DNA of 64,000 nucleotides from NCBI RefSeq assembly GCF_937123735.1, contig NZ_CAKZKL010000012.1, forward strand, positions 35,163-99,162, in the 5' to 3' direction. Position numbers and translations under genes: made by a program. Source of the stretch: an uncultured Lentibacter sp. (lineage in GTDB: Bacteria > Pseudomonadota > Alphaproteobacteria > Rhodobacterales > Rhodobacteraceae). Shown one piece after another: positions 25,743 through 34,614 of this stretch; within the stretch, counting starts at the first letter, position 1, and every line of letters starts with the position of its first letter. The notes under the pieces are model-generated. The model was not told the DNA's origin. It searched no databases and worked only from the letters and a program-made list of their open reading frames with translations.

Positions 25743-26828
25743 ATGGATCGTCGTAAATTTCTAAAAGGCGCTGCAATCGGCGCAGGGGCATCGGCACTGG
25801 CCGCGCCCGCGCTGGCCCAAGGTGGCAAGCAGCTTACCATCGTTTCAACGTGGCCACGGGATTTCCCCGGTCTTGGAACCTCGGCTCAGCGCCTTGCTGA
25901 GCGTATCGCCACACTCGGTGATGGTGCTTTCAATGTAGAATATTTCGCCGCCGGCGAGCGCGTGGGCGCGTTTGACAGCTTTGACGAAGTGTCTTCGGGC
26001 AACAGCCAAGCTTATATCGCTGCGGACTACTACTGGACCGGCAAGCACCCGGGTTTTGCCTATTTCACATCGGTGCCGTTTGGCATGAGCACGCCTGAGT
26101 GGAACGCCTGGATCAAGTTTGGTGGTGGCCAGGACCTTTGGGACGAGCTGTCAGGCCAGTATGGCCTCAAGGCGCTTGCCTGCGGTTCAACCGGGACACA
26201 AGCCGGTGGCTGGTTCAACAAAGAGATGGAAAGCCCCGATGACTTCAAGGGCCTGAAGATGCGTATGCCGGGCCTTGGTGGTCAGGTGTTGACGAAGCTC
26301 GGGTCGTCCACAGTCTCGCTTCCCGGCAGCCAGATCTATGAAAACCTCGTGTCCGGTTCTATTGAAGCGACTGAGTGGGTTGGTCCGTATAACGACTATT
26401 TCATGAAGTTCTATGAGGCGGCGCAGTATTACTACACTGGCGGTATGCACGAGCCAGGCGGCGGTCTTGCCTTTGGGATGAACCGTGCGTTCTATGACGG
26501 CCTCAGCGACTTTGAGCGCGCCGTGATCGAAGCTGCCTGTAACGAAGAGCACGCGGCCTCACACGAGGAAGCGATCGCCAAGAACGGTGAGTTCCTCACA
26601 ACCCTGGTCAACGACCACGGTGTGAAAGTGCGCGCCTTCAACGACGATATCTGGGATGCCTTTGGTGAGGGCGCGGCGGAAGTGTTTGAAGACACGCGGG
26701 CGCACTCTGAGCTGGCGGCACGGATTGATGACAGCTTCCAGGCGAAGCTGCGCGAGTATGGCACATTCATGGCCAACTTCGAGGGCACCTTCATCAACCA
26801 GCGTAACCGTGTGCTTGGCATCATCTAA
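25743..26828 (+). CDS. TRAP transporter substrate-binding protein (DctP/TakP type)
   Basis: A 361-residue periplasmic receptor with a twin-arginine signal (MDRRKFLKGAAIGAGASALA, then APALAQ). The fold of the TakP/FcbT1 group of TRAP receptors is clear: STWPRDFPGLGTSAQRLAERI, EYFAAGERVGAFDSFDEVSSG, FNKEMESPDDFKGLKMRMPGLGGQVL with the conserved Arg that contacts the ligand carboxylate, and EWVGPYNDYFMKFYEAAQYYY. Known members of this group bind 2-oxo acids or lactate. The second ATG (25743) is chosen since GGAGG touches the first (25737). Glycolate or lactate is inferred here from the operator shared with glcDEF. Confidence 0.92.
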   Translation: MDRRKFLKGAAIGAGASALAAPALAQGGKQLTIVSTWPRDFPGLGTSAQRLAERIATLGDGAFNVEYFAAGERVGAFDSFDEVSSGNSQAYIAADYYWTGKHPGFAYFTSVPFGMSTPEWNAWIKFGGGQDLWDELSGQYGLKALACGSTGTQAGGWFNKEMESPDDFKGLKMRMPGLGGQVLTKLGSSTVSLPGSQIYENLVSGSIEATEWVGPYNDYFMKFYEAAQYYYTGGMHEPGGGLAFGMNRAFYDGLSDFERAVIEAACNEEHAASHEEAIAKNGEFLTTLVNDHGVKVRAFNDDIWDAFGEGAAEVFEDTRAHSELAARIDDSFQAKLREYGTFMANFEGTFINQRNRVLGII

Positions 26829-26848
26829 GCGCAGAAAAGCGAAAGCTG

Positions 26849-26875
26849 AGCGGGGCCTTCTGGCCCCGCTCTTTT
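26849..26875 (+). terminator. Attenuating terminator between the TRAP receptor and permease genes
   Basis: A 9-bp perfect stem AGCGGGGCC / GGCCCCGCT with loop TTCT is followed by CTTTT. Its place after the receptor gene fits the common need for more receptor than membrane subunit. Confidence 0.8.
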
Positions 26876-26961
26876 AATACCATGAAGGTTTTTCACGGCT
26901 TGCCGTGCTTCGGGCGAAATGCCCTTGAGGCCAAGGCCGTTCTGGGGAGGCACACGATCTT

Positions 26962-27954
26962 ATGGCTTACACTGCTGATATTTCACGCACAGGCGGCGCG
27001 CCTGCGCCTCTTGCACGAAGCTTCGGGTGGGGAATGCTCGGGTTTCTGGCGGCCTTCCTGATCAATAATATTCTCAACATCGGCTGGGGTGTTCCGAACC
27101 TTGCAGATGTGTTTTCAGGCACGTCAGGGGCCGATATCTGGATGCCGTTGCTGATCTGCCTGCTGGGTGTTGGCGCGGGTGTGGGCTATGTGTTGCGCAC
27201 GCCAGAGCAGAGCCTGCGGTGGGATGCGATGACGGTTCACGGGTTTAACGCCTATTTGATCCGCGCCTGCTTCTGGATTGTGCTGCTGACCGGTTTTGTC
27301 GATGCAGGGATTGCCGTGGCGCGGGTTGAGGGGCTTTTCAACGCCTTTCTGAGTGAGGACATGGTGGTGAATATCGGCCGATCCCAATTCCTTGGGCCCA
27401 ATGTCCATGTGCCGTTGATGATCCTTGGTGCGCTGATCGCCGTTTGGCACCGCGGGCTGGCCTTTCACTGGCTGGCGCTGCTGATTGTCGGGGCAGAGCT
27501 GGCGATTGTGATTTCGCGGTTTGTGTTCTCTTATGAGCAGGCGATGATGGGCGATCTTGTGCGCTACTGGTATGCGGCCCTCTTTCTGTTCGCCAGCGCT
27601 TACACACTGTTTGACGATGGCCATGTGCGGGTAGACGTGTTCTATGCCGGCTTCGGGCGGACAAAAAAGGGGTTTGTCAACGCCTTCGGGTCGATCTTTC
27701 TGGGCATGGCGAGCATGTGGGTGATTATCTGGATCGGGCTTGGCAGCAAGACCTCCATTATCAATTCGCCGGTGATGAACTTTGAGATCACCCAGTCAGG
27801 CCCGACAGGCATGTATATCAAATACCAGATGGCGGCTTTCCTCGGGATTTTTGCCATCACAATGCTCATCCAGTTTGTGAGCTATTTCTTTGAATCGGTG
27901 GCTGACAAGCGCGACGAGCCGGGGCACCGCACCGTCACACCAACAGGCCACTGA
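26962..27954 (+). CDS. TRAP transporter small permease subunit (DctQ), long form
   Basis: A 330-residue membrane protein, roughly twice the usual DctQ length. The C-terminal half (from about residue 185) holds the DctQ pattern, with FVFSYEQAMMGDLVRYWYAALFLFASAYTLFDDGHVRVDVFY, then helices ending in IQFVSYFFESV. The N-terminal half adds about four hydrophobic segments (MLGFLAAFLINNILNI, WMPLLICLLGVGAGVGYVL and others). Extended DctQ proteins go with TakP/FcbT-type receptors. It is followed by dctM after 12 bases. Confidence 0.88.
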   Translation: MAYTADISRTGGAPAPLARSFGWGMLGFLAAFLINNILNIGWGVPNLADVFSGTSGADIWMPLLICLLGVGAGVGYVLRTPEQSLRWDAMTVHGFNAYLIRACFWIVLLTGFVDAGIAVARVEGLFNAFLSEDMVVNIGRSQFLGPNVHVPLMILGALIAVWHRGLAFHWLALLIVGAELAIVISRFVFSYEQAMMGDLVRYWYAALFLFASAYTLFDDGHVRVDVFYAGFGRTKKGFVNAFGSIFLGMASMWVIIWIGLGSKTSIINSPVMNFEITQSGPTGMYIKYQMAAFLGIFAITMLIQFVSYFFESVADKRDEPGHRTVTPTGH

Positions 27955-27966
27955 GGAGCGACACCT

Positions 27967-30633
27967 ATGGAACTATTCTTTCTTGCCGTTCTGGTTATCA
28001 CAATGGCCGGCGCTCTTGGCTCCGGCTTTCCCGTGGCCTTTGCTCTGCCGGGGGCTGCGATTATCACCATCGCACTGGCGGGCATCACGGGGCTGCTTTT
28101 TGCAGGGGACAGCGCTGCCTATTTCCATTCGGGCGGGCCGCAGCAGTGGCTTTCGGCCGGGGTTACCAACCTCAGAGGTGTGTTTTGGGAGGTGGAACGC
28201 GATACGCTGATTGCGATTCCGCTGTTTATTTTCATGGGGATCATGCTCCAGCGCTCAAAGATTGCCGAAGACCTCTTGGTGACGATGGCCCAGCTTTTTG
28301 GCCCGGTGCCGGGCGGGCTTGGTATTTCGGTGGTTTTCGTGGGGGCCTTGCTTGCGGCGACCACGGGGATTGTGGGTGCAACGGTTGTGGCCATGGGCCT
28401 GATCAGCCTGCCTGCGATGTTGCGCAACAATTATTCGCCGTCGCTCGCCACAGGCACGATTGCGGCCTCGGGCACCCTTGGGCAGATCATTCCGCCTTCG
28501 ATTGTTCTGATCATTCTGGCCGACCAGCTTGCCAGCGCCACAGACCAAGCCAGCACCGCGCGCAAGGCGCTGCACAAAGCCTCCACGGGCGAGCTGTCCA
28601 TGCCGTCGAATTTTGATGTCTCTTCCACATCTGCTGGCGAGATGTTTCTGGGGGCTTTCGTGCCCGGTATCCTGCTGGTTCTGATTTATATGGCCTATAT
28701 CCTGATCTATGCTTTCCTGAAGCCGTCGGCGGCGCCAGCCGTGAAGGTGGAAGGCAGCTTTGACCGGGCTTTCTGGGGCACGGTGGCCCTGACACTCATT
28801 CCGCCACTGACGCTGATTTTCCTGGTGCTCGGTTCGATCATCACGGGTGTGGCAACTGTGAACCAGGCCGGCGCGATCGGCGCGGCCGGGGCCATGGTGA
28901 TGGCCGGTTACCGGCTCTATGAAGGGCCCCACAAGAGCCTGACATTTGTGCCAGCCATTTTGGCGCTTGCGGCGCTTGGGGCTTTGGCCTTTGTGATCAG
29001 CAACTTTGAAATGAATCTCAAGTCAATTGACACCGCGACGGACCAGCTGGGCATTACCCTTGGAATTATTGCCTCGGCTGTGCTGGTGTTTGCGGTGGCC
29101 TGGAGCGGCTGGCGGGTGTTTCGCACCCAGGAGACTCTGGACGGGGTGATGATGGAAACTGCGAAGACAACATCGCTGGTCTTTATCATTCTGCTGGGGG
29201 CGGCCATGCTGACATCGGCCTTCCGTGCCTTTGGCGGCGAAGAGCTTGTGCGCGAATTCCTCAACTCGCTGCCTGGCGGCTTCTGGACCCAGTTCCTGAT
29301 TGTCATGCTGGTGATCTTCGTTCTGGGCTTCTTCCTCGATTTCATCGAGATCGCGGTTGTGGTTGTGCCCATCGTGGCGCCGATCCTGCTGGCAGACCCG
29401 AGTGCGAACATCACCGCCGTATGGCTGGGGGTTATGATCGGTCTGAACATCCAGACGAGCTTCCTCACCCCGCCTTTCGGCTTTGCGCTGTTTTATTTGC
29501 GGGGTGTGGCGCCGGCCACCGTCAAGACCATGCAGATGTATAAGGGTGTGATTGCCTTCATCAGCCTTCAGCTTTTGGCTTTGGGGGTGGTGGGGCTCTA
29601 TCCGCCCTTGGTCAACTACCTGCCAAACCGTGTGTCGTTCCTTTCTGAAAATGCGCCACCGCCGCGCAATCCCAAGTTGCAGTATTGCCTTGAGAGCTAT
29701 GTTGGCGGCCAGATCGCAACGGAAGGTGCGGCGCTGGAACAGGTGATCGCGCGGGCGCAGGGGTTGGATCTATCGGTTCTGCCCAAGAGCATGGCCAAAG
29801 ACCTGACAGCCGGTTTTGCGGCGGGGCCGGCGGCCCTTGCCAGCCTCAACGAGGCTTTTGCGGCGGAAGCTGCGGTGGAGGAGGCCTCTGTGGTTTATCG
29901 CCCCAAGCAGCTTTTGGTGCGTAAGCTTGAGAAAGATATTCGCAAGCTGGAAGAGGAGGCCGAGGAAATTCGGGTAACGACGAGCCGTATGCGAGATGAG
30001 GCGCAAGCCAAGCGCCGGGCCCGTCTGGAGAGCAAACGCGAGAGCCTTCTGGCCGAGGCTGAAACCCTCAAAGGCCAGATCCCTGCAACCTGGAAGCCAG
30101 TGCATGACACCTTTGCCAAGCTCACAACCAGCGAGCAGAAGGCCCGCACGATGTATCAGCGCAATGCGGATAAGTCGTGGGATGCGGCATCGGAAGTTTT
30201 GAGCGCGCTGAACGCGAACGCCGGTTTTGCGGCTCTGGAAGGGGCGCTCGGCGAGATGCGTGGCTATATCGAGACCGTGGCCGAGGGCGCAGGCGAGGCG
30301 GAGGCAACTGTCAAGTCTCTGGAAGACCGCTTCTCCGAAATTGACGGTGCGGGAGATGTCAAATCTGCGATTGGCAAAGCCCGCCGCGCGCTCAAGCCAA
30401 ACCGGTTTGACCGCGAGAAGGCTCTTGCGGCTTTTGATGTGGCGCTTGAAGAATATGCCGATCAGAAAGCCTGGCGTGCGCAAGCCGAAGGGCTCAAGCC
30501 GGAGCTGCAAGCCTATCTTGAGGGCATTCGCAGCACATTGGGGCTGCGCAGCCAGCCCCGTTTGAGCCGCGAGGGCGCTTTGTTTATGGCCTCCTGTAGC
30601 GCGCAGCACCGGGATATTTCTCTGAACTTCTGA
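27967..30633 (+). CDS. TRAP transporter large permease subunit (DctM) with C-terminal coiled-coil extension
   Basis: An 888-residue protein. Residues 1-556 are a DctM permease with the family motifs ERDTLIAIPLFIFMGIMLQRS, GATVVAMGLISLPAML, GTIAASGTLGQIIPPSI and LGVMIGLNIQTSFLTPPFGFALFYLRGVAP; a polar insert of about 45 residues (near 190-225) is also present. After VNYLPNRV the protein continues for about 330 soluble residues, including a charged coiled coil (about 642-715: KLEKDIRKLEEEAEEIR) and several more helices. The extension is in frame with no sign of a frameshift and ends just before a terminator. Its role is unknown; cytoplasmic regulation or oligomerisation is possible. Confidence 0.9.
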   Translation: MELFFLAVLVITMAGALGSGFPVAFALPGAAIITIALAGITGLLFAGDSAAYFHSGGPQQWLSAGVTNLRGVFWEVERDTLIAIPLFIFMGIMLQRSKIAEDLLVTMAQLFGPVPGGLGISVVFVGALLAATTGIVGATVVAMGLISLPAMLRNNYSPSLATGTIAASGTLGQIIPPSIVLIILADQLASATDQASTARKALHKASTGELSMPSNFDVSSTSAGEMFLGAFVPGILLVLIYMAYILIYAFLKPSAAPAVKVEGSFDRAFWGTVALTLIPPLTLIFLVLGSIITGVATVNQAGAIGAAGAMVMAGYRLYEGPHKSLTFVPAILALAALGALAFVISNFEMNLKSIDTATDQLGITLGIIASAVLVFAVAWSGWRVFRTQETLDGVMMETAKTTSLVFIILLGAAMLTSAFRAFGGEELVREFLNSLPGGFWTQFLIVMLVIFVLGFFLDFIEIAVVVVPIVAPILLADPSANITAVWLGVMIGLNIQTSFLTPPFGFALFYLRGVAPATVKTMQMYKGVIAFISLQLLALGVVGLYPPLVNYLPNRVSFLSENAPPPRNPKLQYCLESYVGGQIATEGAALEQVIARAQGLDLSVLPKSMAKDLTAGFAAGPAALASLNEAFAAEAAVEEASVVYRPKQLLVRKLEKDIRKLEEEAEEIRVTTSRMRDEAQAKRRARLESKRESLLAEAETLKGQIPATWKPVHDTFAKLTTSEQKARTMYQRNADKSWDAASEVLSALNANAGFAALEGALGEMRGYIETVAEGAGEAEATVKSLEDRFSEIDGAGDVKSAIGKARRALKPNRFDREKALAAFDVALEEYADQKAWRAQAEGLKPELQAYLEGIRSTLGLRSQPRLSREGALFMASCSAQHRDISLNF

Positions 30634-30655
30634 TCAGAGCCATGTGCCAAAAAGA

Positions 30656-30687
30656 CCGCCGCCTCCGAAAGACGAGGCGGCGGTTTT
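30656..30687 (+). terminator. Intrinsic terminator of the TRAP operon
   Basis: A 10-bp perfect stem CCGCCGCCTC / GAGGCGGCGG with an 8-base loop is followed by TTTTCTTTT, 22 bases after dctM. Confidence 0.88.
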
Positions 30688-30736
30688 CTTTTGGGGGGTG
30701 CCCGGGTAAGACTTGGGCCAACACAGGGAGGGAGAC

Positions 30737-31837
30737 ATGGGCGTTTTGAGTGGGGTGCGTGTCTTGGAGGTGGAGGGGCTCGGACCCGCGCCCTTTGCCG
30801 CCATGATGCTGGCCGATATGGGCGCAGAGGTGATTGTTGTGCACCGCAAAGGGGGCAAGCCGGCACCGGGGATGCCGGAGCGCTCGATTTTGGACCGGGG
30901 CAAACGCTCGATTGAGCTTGACCTGAAAGAGGATGGCGATCGGGACATCTTTTTGAAGCTGGCGGCCCGTTCGGATGCGCTTATTGAAGGGTTTCGCCCC
31001 GGGGTGATGGAGCGGCTCGGGCTCGGGCCTGCGCCGTGCCATGCTGTGAACCCTGCGCTTGTTTTCGCACGGATGACCGGCTGGGGGCAAACCGGACCGC
31101 TCGCGCAGGCTGCGGGCCATGACCTCAATTACATCGCCATGTCGGGCGCGCTTTGGTATGCGAGCCCACCGGGGGCGGCCCCGATGACACCTGCGACGCT
31201 GGTGGGCGATATCGGCGGGGGGGCCTTGTATCTGGTGAGCGGACTTTTGGCGGGGCTCTTGCAGGCCCGCGCCACGGGGCAGGGCACGGTGGTTGACGCC
31301 GCGATTTATGATGGCTCTGCGCATATGATGAACCTGCTGATGGCGCTGCGCCAGAGCGGCGCAATGCCAGAGGCGCGCGGCGAAGGCCTGCTGGATGGCC
31401 CGCATTGGAGCCGCAGCTATGAATGCGCCTGCGGCGGGTATGTGTCTGTGCAATGCCTTGAACCGCAATTTTATGCACAGTTTCTCAAGATTTTGGCGCT
31501 CGATAAGGACCCGGCCTTTGCGGCGCAGTATGAGCGCGCGCAGTGGCCCGCGCTGACGGCGCGGTTGGCGCAGATTTTTATCAAGCAAACCCGTGACAGC
31601 TGGGCCAAGCGCTTTTTGGGCACGGATGCCTGTGTGGCGCCTGTGCTCTCGCCGGATGAGGCGGCGCGCCATGAGATGAATGCCGCGCGTGAGGTCTGGC
31701 GAGACGGTGCGCAGGGGCTGCAAGCCGCTCCGGCACCGCGGTTTGACGGGCAGACCGGCTGGGTGCCGCCGCGCCCGCCCGCACGCGGCGCAGACGGGCC
31801 GCAGATTTTGAAGGAGTTATCAGACCGCAAGGTGTGA
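30737..31837 (+). CDS. CaiB/BaiF-type CoA transferase (alpha-methylacyl-CoA racemase-like)
   Basis: A 366-residue class III CoA-transferase family protein: LSGVRVLEVEGLGPAPFAAMMLADMGAEVI, DRGKRSIELDLK, VLIEGFRPG-type block (ALIEGFRPGVMERLGLG), ARMTGWGQTGP and GHDLNYIAMSGAL, with the catalytic-acid region DIGGGALYLVSGL. The GHDxNY and GWGQxGP blocks resemble alpha-methylacyl-CoA racemase more than formyl- or carnitine-CoA transferases. GGAGG precedes the ATG at 30737. Substrate not determined. Confidence 0.88.
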   Translation: MGVLSGVRVLEVEGLGPAPFAAMMLADMGAEVIVVHRKGGKPAPGMPERSILDRGKRSIELDLKEDGDRDIFLKLAARSDALIEGFRPGVMERLGLGPAPCHAVNPALVFARMTGWGQTGPLAQAAGHDLNYIAMSGALWYASPPGAAPMTPATLVGDIGGGALYLVSGLLAGLLQARATGQGTVVDAAIYDGSAHMMNLLMALRQSGAMPEARGEGLLDGPHWSRSYECACGGYVSVQCLEPQFYAQFLKILALDKDPAFAAQYERAQWPALTARLAQIFIKQTRDSWAKRFLGTDACVAPVLSPDEAARHEMNAAREVWRDGAQGLQAAPAPRFDGQTGWVPPRPPARGADGPQILKELSDRKV

Positions 31838-31838
31838 A

Positions 31839-31945
31839 GATCGCATTTGCTTCGCAAATCCGACCCGGGGGGACGCTGTCCCCCCAAGGGACAAAGCCAG
31901 GCTTTGACCCTTTCCCCCCTGAGGTATTTTGAACCAGAAGAAGGC
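31839..31945 (+). repeat. Modular hairpin/GGGATATTT element, copy 5
   Basis: ATTTGC-TTC-GCAAAT hairpin, CCGACCC, GGGGGGA-CGCTG-TCCCCCC hairpin, an AAAGCCAGGCTTT hairpin, and a divergent tail CCTGAGGTATTTTGAACCAGAAGAAGG. It lies between the CoA transferase and the glc operon. Confidence 0.7.
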
Positions 31946-32000
31946 CAGGTTTGTGGAATTGACCGGTTTGGCCTGAGATATTGGTTGAGTTGTGGGAGAA

Positions 32001-32021
32001 TTGGTAATATTCTTTTACCAA
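32001..32021. promoter_or_regulatory. Operator upstream of glcD, shared with the TRAP operon
   Basis: Perfect inverted repeat TTGGTAA-N7-TTACCAA, extended by AA/TT to 25 bp (31999-32023), ending 15 bases before the glcD start and overlapping its ribosome-binding region. Same arms and spacing as 25605-25625. A repressor bound here would block transcription or early elongation. Confidence 0.72.
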
Positions 32022-32036
32022 TTGAGGAGAGTAGCC

Positions 32037-33476
32037 ATGCAAATGCCCACGCCAAACCCAGCCACGCTGGCCAAGAAGGCCCGATTGACCGAGCGGCTGA
32101 CGGCGGTATTGGGCCTTGATGGGGTGATTTCCGAAGAAATTGCGCTCAAGGCGTATGAGTGTGATGCGCTGACCGCCTATCGCTGCCCACCATTGCTGGC
32201 GATTTTGCCGCGCTCAACCCAAGAGGTGTCTGCGGCTTTGAAGATTTGCCATGAGATGAAGGTGCCTGTGGTGCCGCGCGGCTCGGGAACCTCGCTGGCG
32301 GGGGGGGCTATGCCGACGGCGGACAGTGTCATCCTCGGGGTGAGCCGTATGACGGCGGTTTTGGAAACGGATTATGCCGACCGTCTTATCCGCGTTCAAT
32401 CCGGCCGCACCAATCTCTCGGTGACGGGCGCTGTTGAGGGGGAGGGGTTTTTCTATGCGCCGGACCCTTCAAGCCAGCTGGCCTGTGCGATTGCTGGCAA
32501 TATTGCCATGAACTCGGGCGGGGCGCATTGCCTGAAATATGGGGTGACGACCAACAACTTGTTGGGGGTGACCTTGGTGATGATGGATGGAGAGATTGTG
32601 CAGATCGGGGGCGCGCATCTGGATGCGGGTGGGCTTGATTTGCTTGGTTTGATTTGTGGCAGCGAAGGGCAGCTGGGCATTGTGACCGAAGCCAGCCTGC
32701 GCATTCTGCACAAGCCGGAGGGGGCGCGGCCTGTGTTGATCGGGTTTGACAGCAACGAGGTTGCTGGCGCCTGTGTTTCAGACATCATTCGCGCGGGTAT
32801 TCTGCCTGTGGCGATCGAGTTTATGGATCGGATGCTGATTGGCGTTTGTGAAGACTACTCCGGGGCAGGCTATCCGGAGTGTGAGGCGCTTCTGATCGTG
32901 GAGGTGGAGGGCAGCGAGGCCGAAATAGAGCACCAGCTCGGGCTTATTCACGAGATTGCCAGCCGCCACAGCCCTGTCGAATTTCGCAAGGCAAGAGATG
33001 CGCAGGAGGCGGGCCGTATCTGGGCGGGGCGCAAGGCGGCTTTCTCGGCGATCGGCAAGATCAGCGATTACATGTGTCTGGATGGAACCATTCCTGTGAG
33101 CAAGCTGCCTTTTGTGCTCAAGCGAATTGGCGAGCTGAGCCAGCACTATGGGCTGGCTGTTGGCAATGTCTTTCATGCCGGAGACGGCAATATGCACCCT
33201 TTGATTCTCTATGATGCGAACAAGCCCGGAGACCTGGAGACTTGTGAAGCGTTTGGCGCTGAAGTGCTGAAGCTCTGTGTCGAGGTCGGCGGCTGCCTGA
33301 CGGGCGAGCACGGTGTGGGGATTGAGAAACGCGACTTGATGTTGGACCAGTTTGCGCCGGATGATCTGGAAATGCAGATGGCTGTGAAAGATGTCTTTGA
33401 TCCCAAGTGGCTTCTGAACCCTGCCAAAGTTTTCCCGCTGGCCTCAAGCGAGGCGCGGCGGATTGCGGCGGAGTAG
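32037..33476 (+). CDS. glcD: Glycolate oxidase subunit GlcD (FAD-linked)
   Basis: A 479-residue FAD-binding oxidoreductase. The PCMH FAD domain has VPVVPRGSGTSLAGGAMPTADSVIL, and NSGGAHCLKYGVTTNNLLGVTLV, and SEGQLGIVTEASLRI; the C-terminal domain has VGNVFHAGDGNMHPLILYD and LTGEHGVGIEKRDLM. With GlcE and GlcF it oxidises glycolate (and often D-lactate) to the 2-oxo acid. ATG at 32037 has GAGGAG eight bases upstream. First gene of the glc operon. Confidence 0.96.
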   Translation: MQMPTPNPATLAKKARLTERLTAVLGLDGVISEEIALKAYECDALTAYRCPPLLAILPRSTQEVSAALKICHEMKVPVVPRGSGTSLAGGAMPTADSVILGVSRMTAVLETDYADRLIRVQSGRTNLSVTGAVEGEGFFYAPDPSSQLACAIAGNIAMNSGGAHCLKYGVTTNNLLGVTLVMMDGEIVQIGGAHLDAGGLDLLGLICGSEGQLGIVTEASLRILHKPEGARPVLIGFDSNEVAGACVSDIIRAGILPVAIEFMDRMLIGVCEDYSGAGYPECEALLIVEVEGSEAEIEHQLGLIHEIASRHSPVEFRKARDAQEAGRIWAGRKAAFSAIGKISDYMCLDGTIPVSKLPFVLKRIGELSQHYGLAVGNVFHAGDGNMHPLILYDANKPGDLETCEAFGAEVLKLCVEVGGCLTGEHGVGIEKRDLMLDQFAPDDLEMQMAVKDVFDPKWLLNPAKVFPLASSEARRIAAE

Positions 33477-33480
33477 GGGG

Positions 33481-34614
33481 ATGATCTTCAGCGTAGGGAC
33501 GGAGGCCGAACTGGCCGAAGCGATTGCCGGACTAGAAGCGCCCGTGGTGTTGCGCGGCGGGGGCACGCGCCCTGTGGGGCGCAGTTGGGCGCAAGATGTT
33601 CTGGACCTGAGCGGGTTGAGTGGCGTGGTGGAGTATGAGCCCGGGGCGCTGACTCTTGTGGCGCAGGCCGGCACGACACTGGAGCAGATCGAGCAGCTGT
33701 TGGCCAAAGAAAACCAACGGTTGGCGTTTGAACCCATGGACCACCGGCGTGTGCTGGGCACAGCCGGTGCGCCGACGCTTGGCGGGTTGCTTGCCGCCAA
33801 TGTGAGCGGGCCAAGGCGGATTGCTGTTGGGGCTTGCCGTGATTTTGCGCTTGGGCTGCGGTTTGTAGACGGGGCCGGGCGTGTTCTCAAGAACGGCGGG
33901 CGGGTCATGAAAAATGTGACCGGTTATGACCTTGTGAAGCTCATGGCCGGCTCCTGGGGCACGCTTGGGGCGATCAGCGAGGTGAGCCTCAAGGTGTTGC
34001 CTTGCCCTGAAACCGAGGTGACTTTGGCAGTGCATGTGCAGGATGCTGCGACGGCTGTTTTGGCGATGTCGGCGGCGTTGGGTGCACCCTACGAAGTGAC
34101 CGGCGCGGCGCGCGGACCGACAGGAGGAGCGGTATATTTGCGCTTGGAGGGCTTTGCCCCTTCGGTGGCTTACCGTTTGTCAGAGCTTGAGGCCTTGATG
34201 AGCCGCTTTGGCGAACTCGAGCGGCTGGAGGCACCGGCCTCGCGGGATCTCTGGGTGCAATTGCGCGATCTTGTGGCCTTTGCACCTTTGCCCTGTGTCA
34301 CAAGGGTGTCGCTGCGGCCTTCGCAGATGCCCGTATTTTTGCAAGCCGCAGAACGCGCAGGGCTCACCTTTGAGAGCCAGCTTGATTGGGGTGGCGGCCT
34401 GGCCTGGTTGGGCACACAAGACGCCGCAGTAGCTGATTTTGCGCAGGGTTTTTGCGCCGCGCAGGGCGGCCACGCCACGCGGATCAAGGTGTTGCCAGAT
34501 GTGGCCGAGAGGGTATTTCAGCCCGAGCCAGAGCCGATTGCGCGTTTGACCGCCGGGTTGCGGGCGCGGTTTGACCCGAAGGGGGTTTTGAACCCCGGTT
34601 TGATGGTGTCCTGA
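33481..34614 (+). CDS. glcE: Glycolate oxidase subunit GlcE (FAD-binding)
   Basis: A 377-residue second FAD-binding subunit of glycolate oxidase. Motifs: VVLRGGGTRPVGRSW, LTLVAQAGTTLEQIEQLL, GTLGGLLAANVSGPRR-like block (APTLGGLLAANVSGPRRI), GGRVMKNVTGYDLVKLMAGSWGTLGAISEVSLKVLP. The C-terminal part ends in FDPKGVLNPGLM. The start is four bases after the glcD stop; its stop overlaps the next gene in ATGA. Confidence 0.95.
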   Translation: MIFSVGTEAELAEAIAGLEAPVVLRGGGTRPVGRSWAQDVLDLSGLSGVVEYEPGALTLVAQAGTTLEQIEQLLAKENQRLAFEPMDHRRVLGTAGAPTLGGLLAANVSGPRRIAVGACRDFALGLRFVDGAGRVLKNGGRVMKNVTGYDLVKLMAGSWGTLGAISEVSLKVLPCPETEVTLAVHVQDAATAVLAMSAALGAPYEVTGAARGPTGGAVYLRLEGFAPSVAYRLSELEALMSRFGELERLEAPASRDLWVQLRDLVAFAPLPCVTRVSLRPSQMPVFLQAAERAGLTFESQLDWGGGLAWLGTQDAAVADFAQGFCAAQGGHATRIKVLPDVAERVFQPEPEPIARLTAGLRARFDPKGVLNPGLMVS

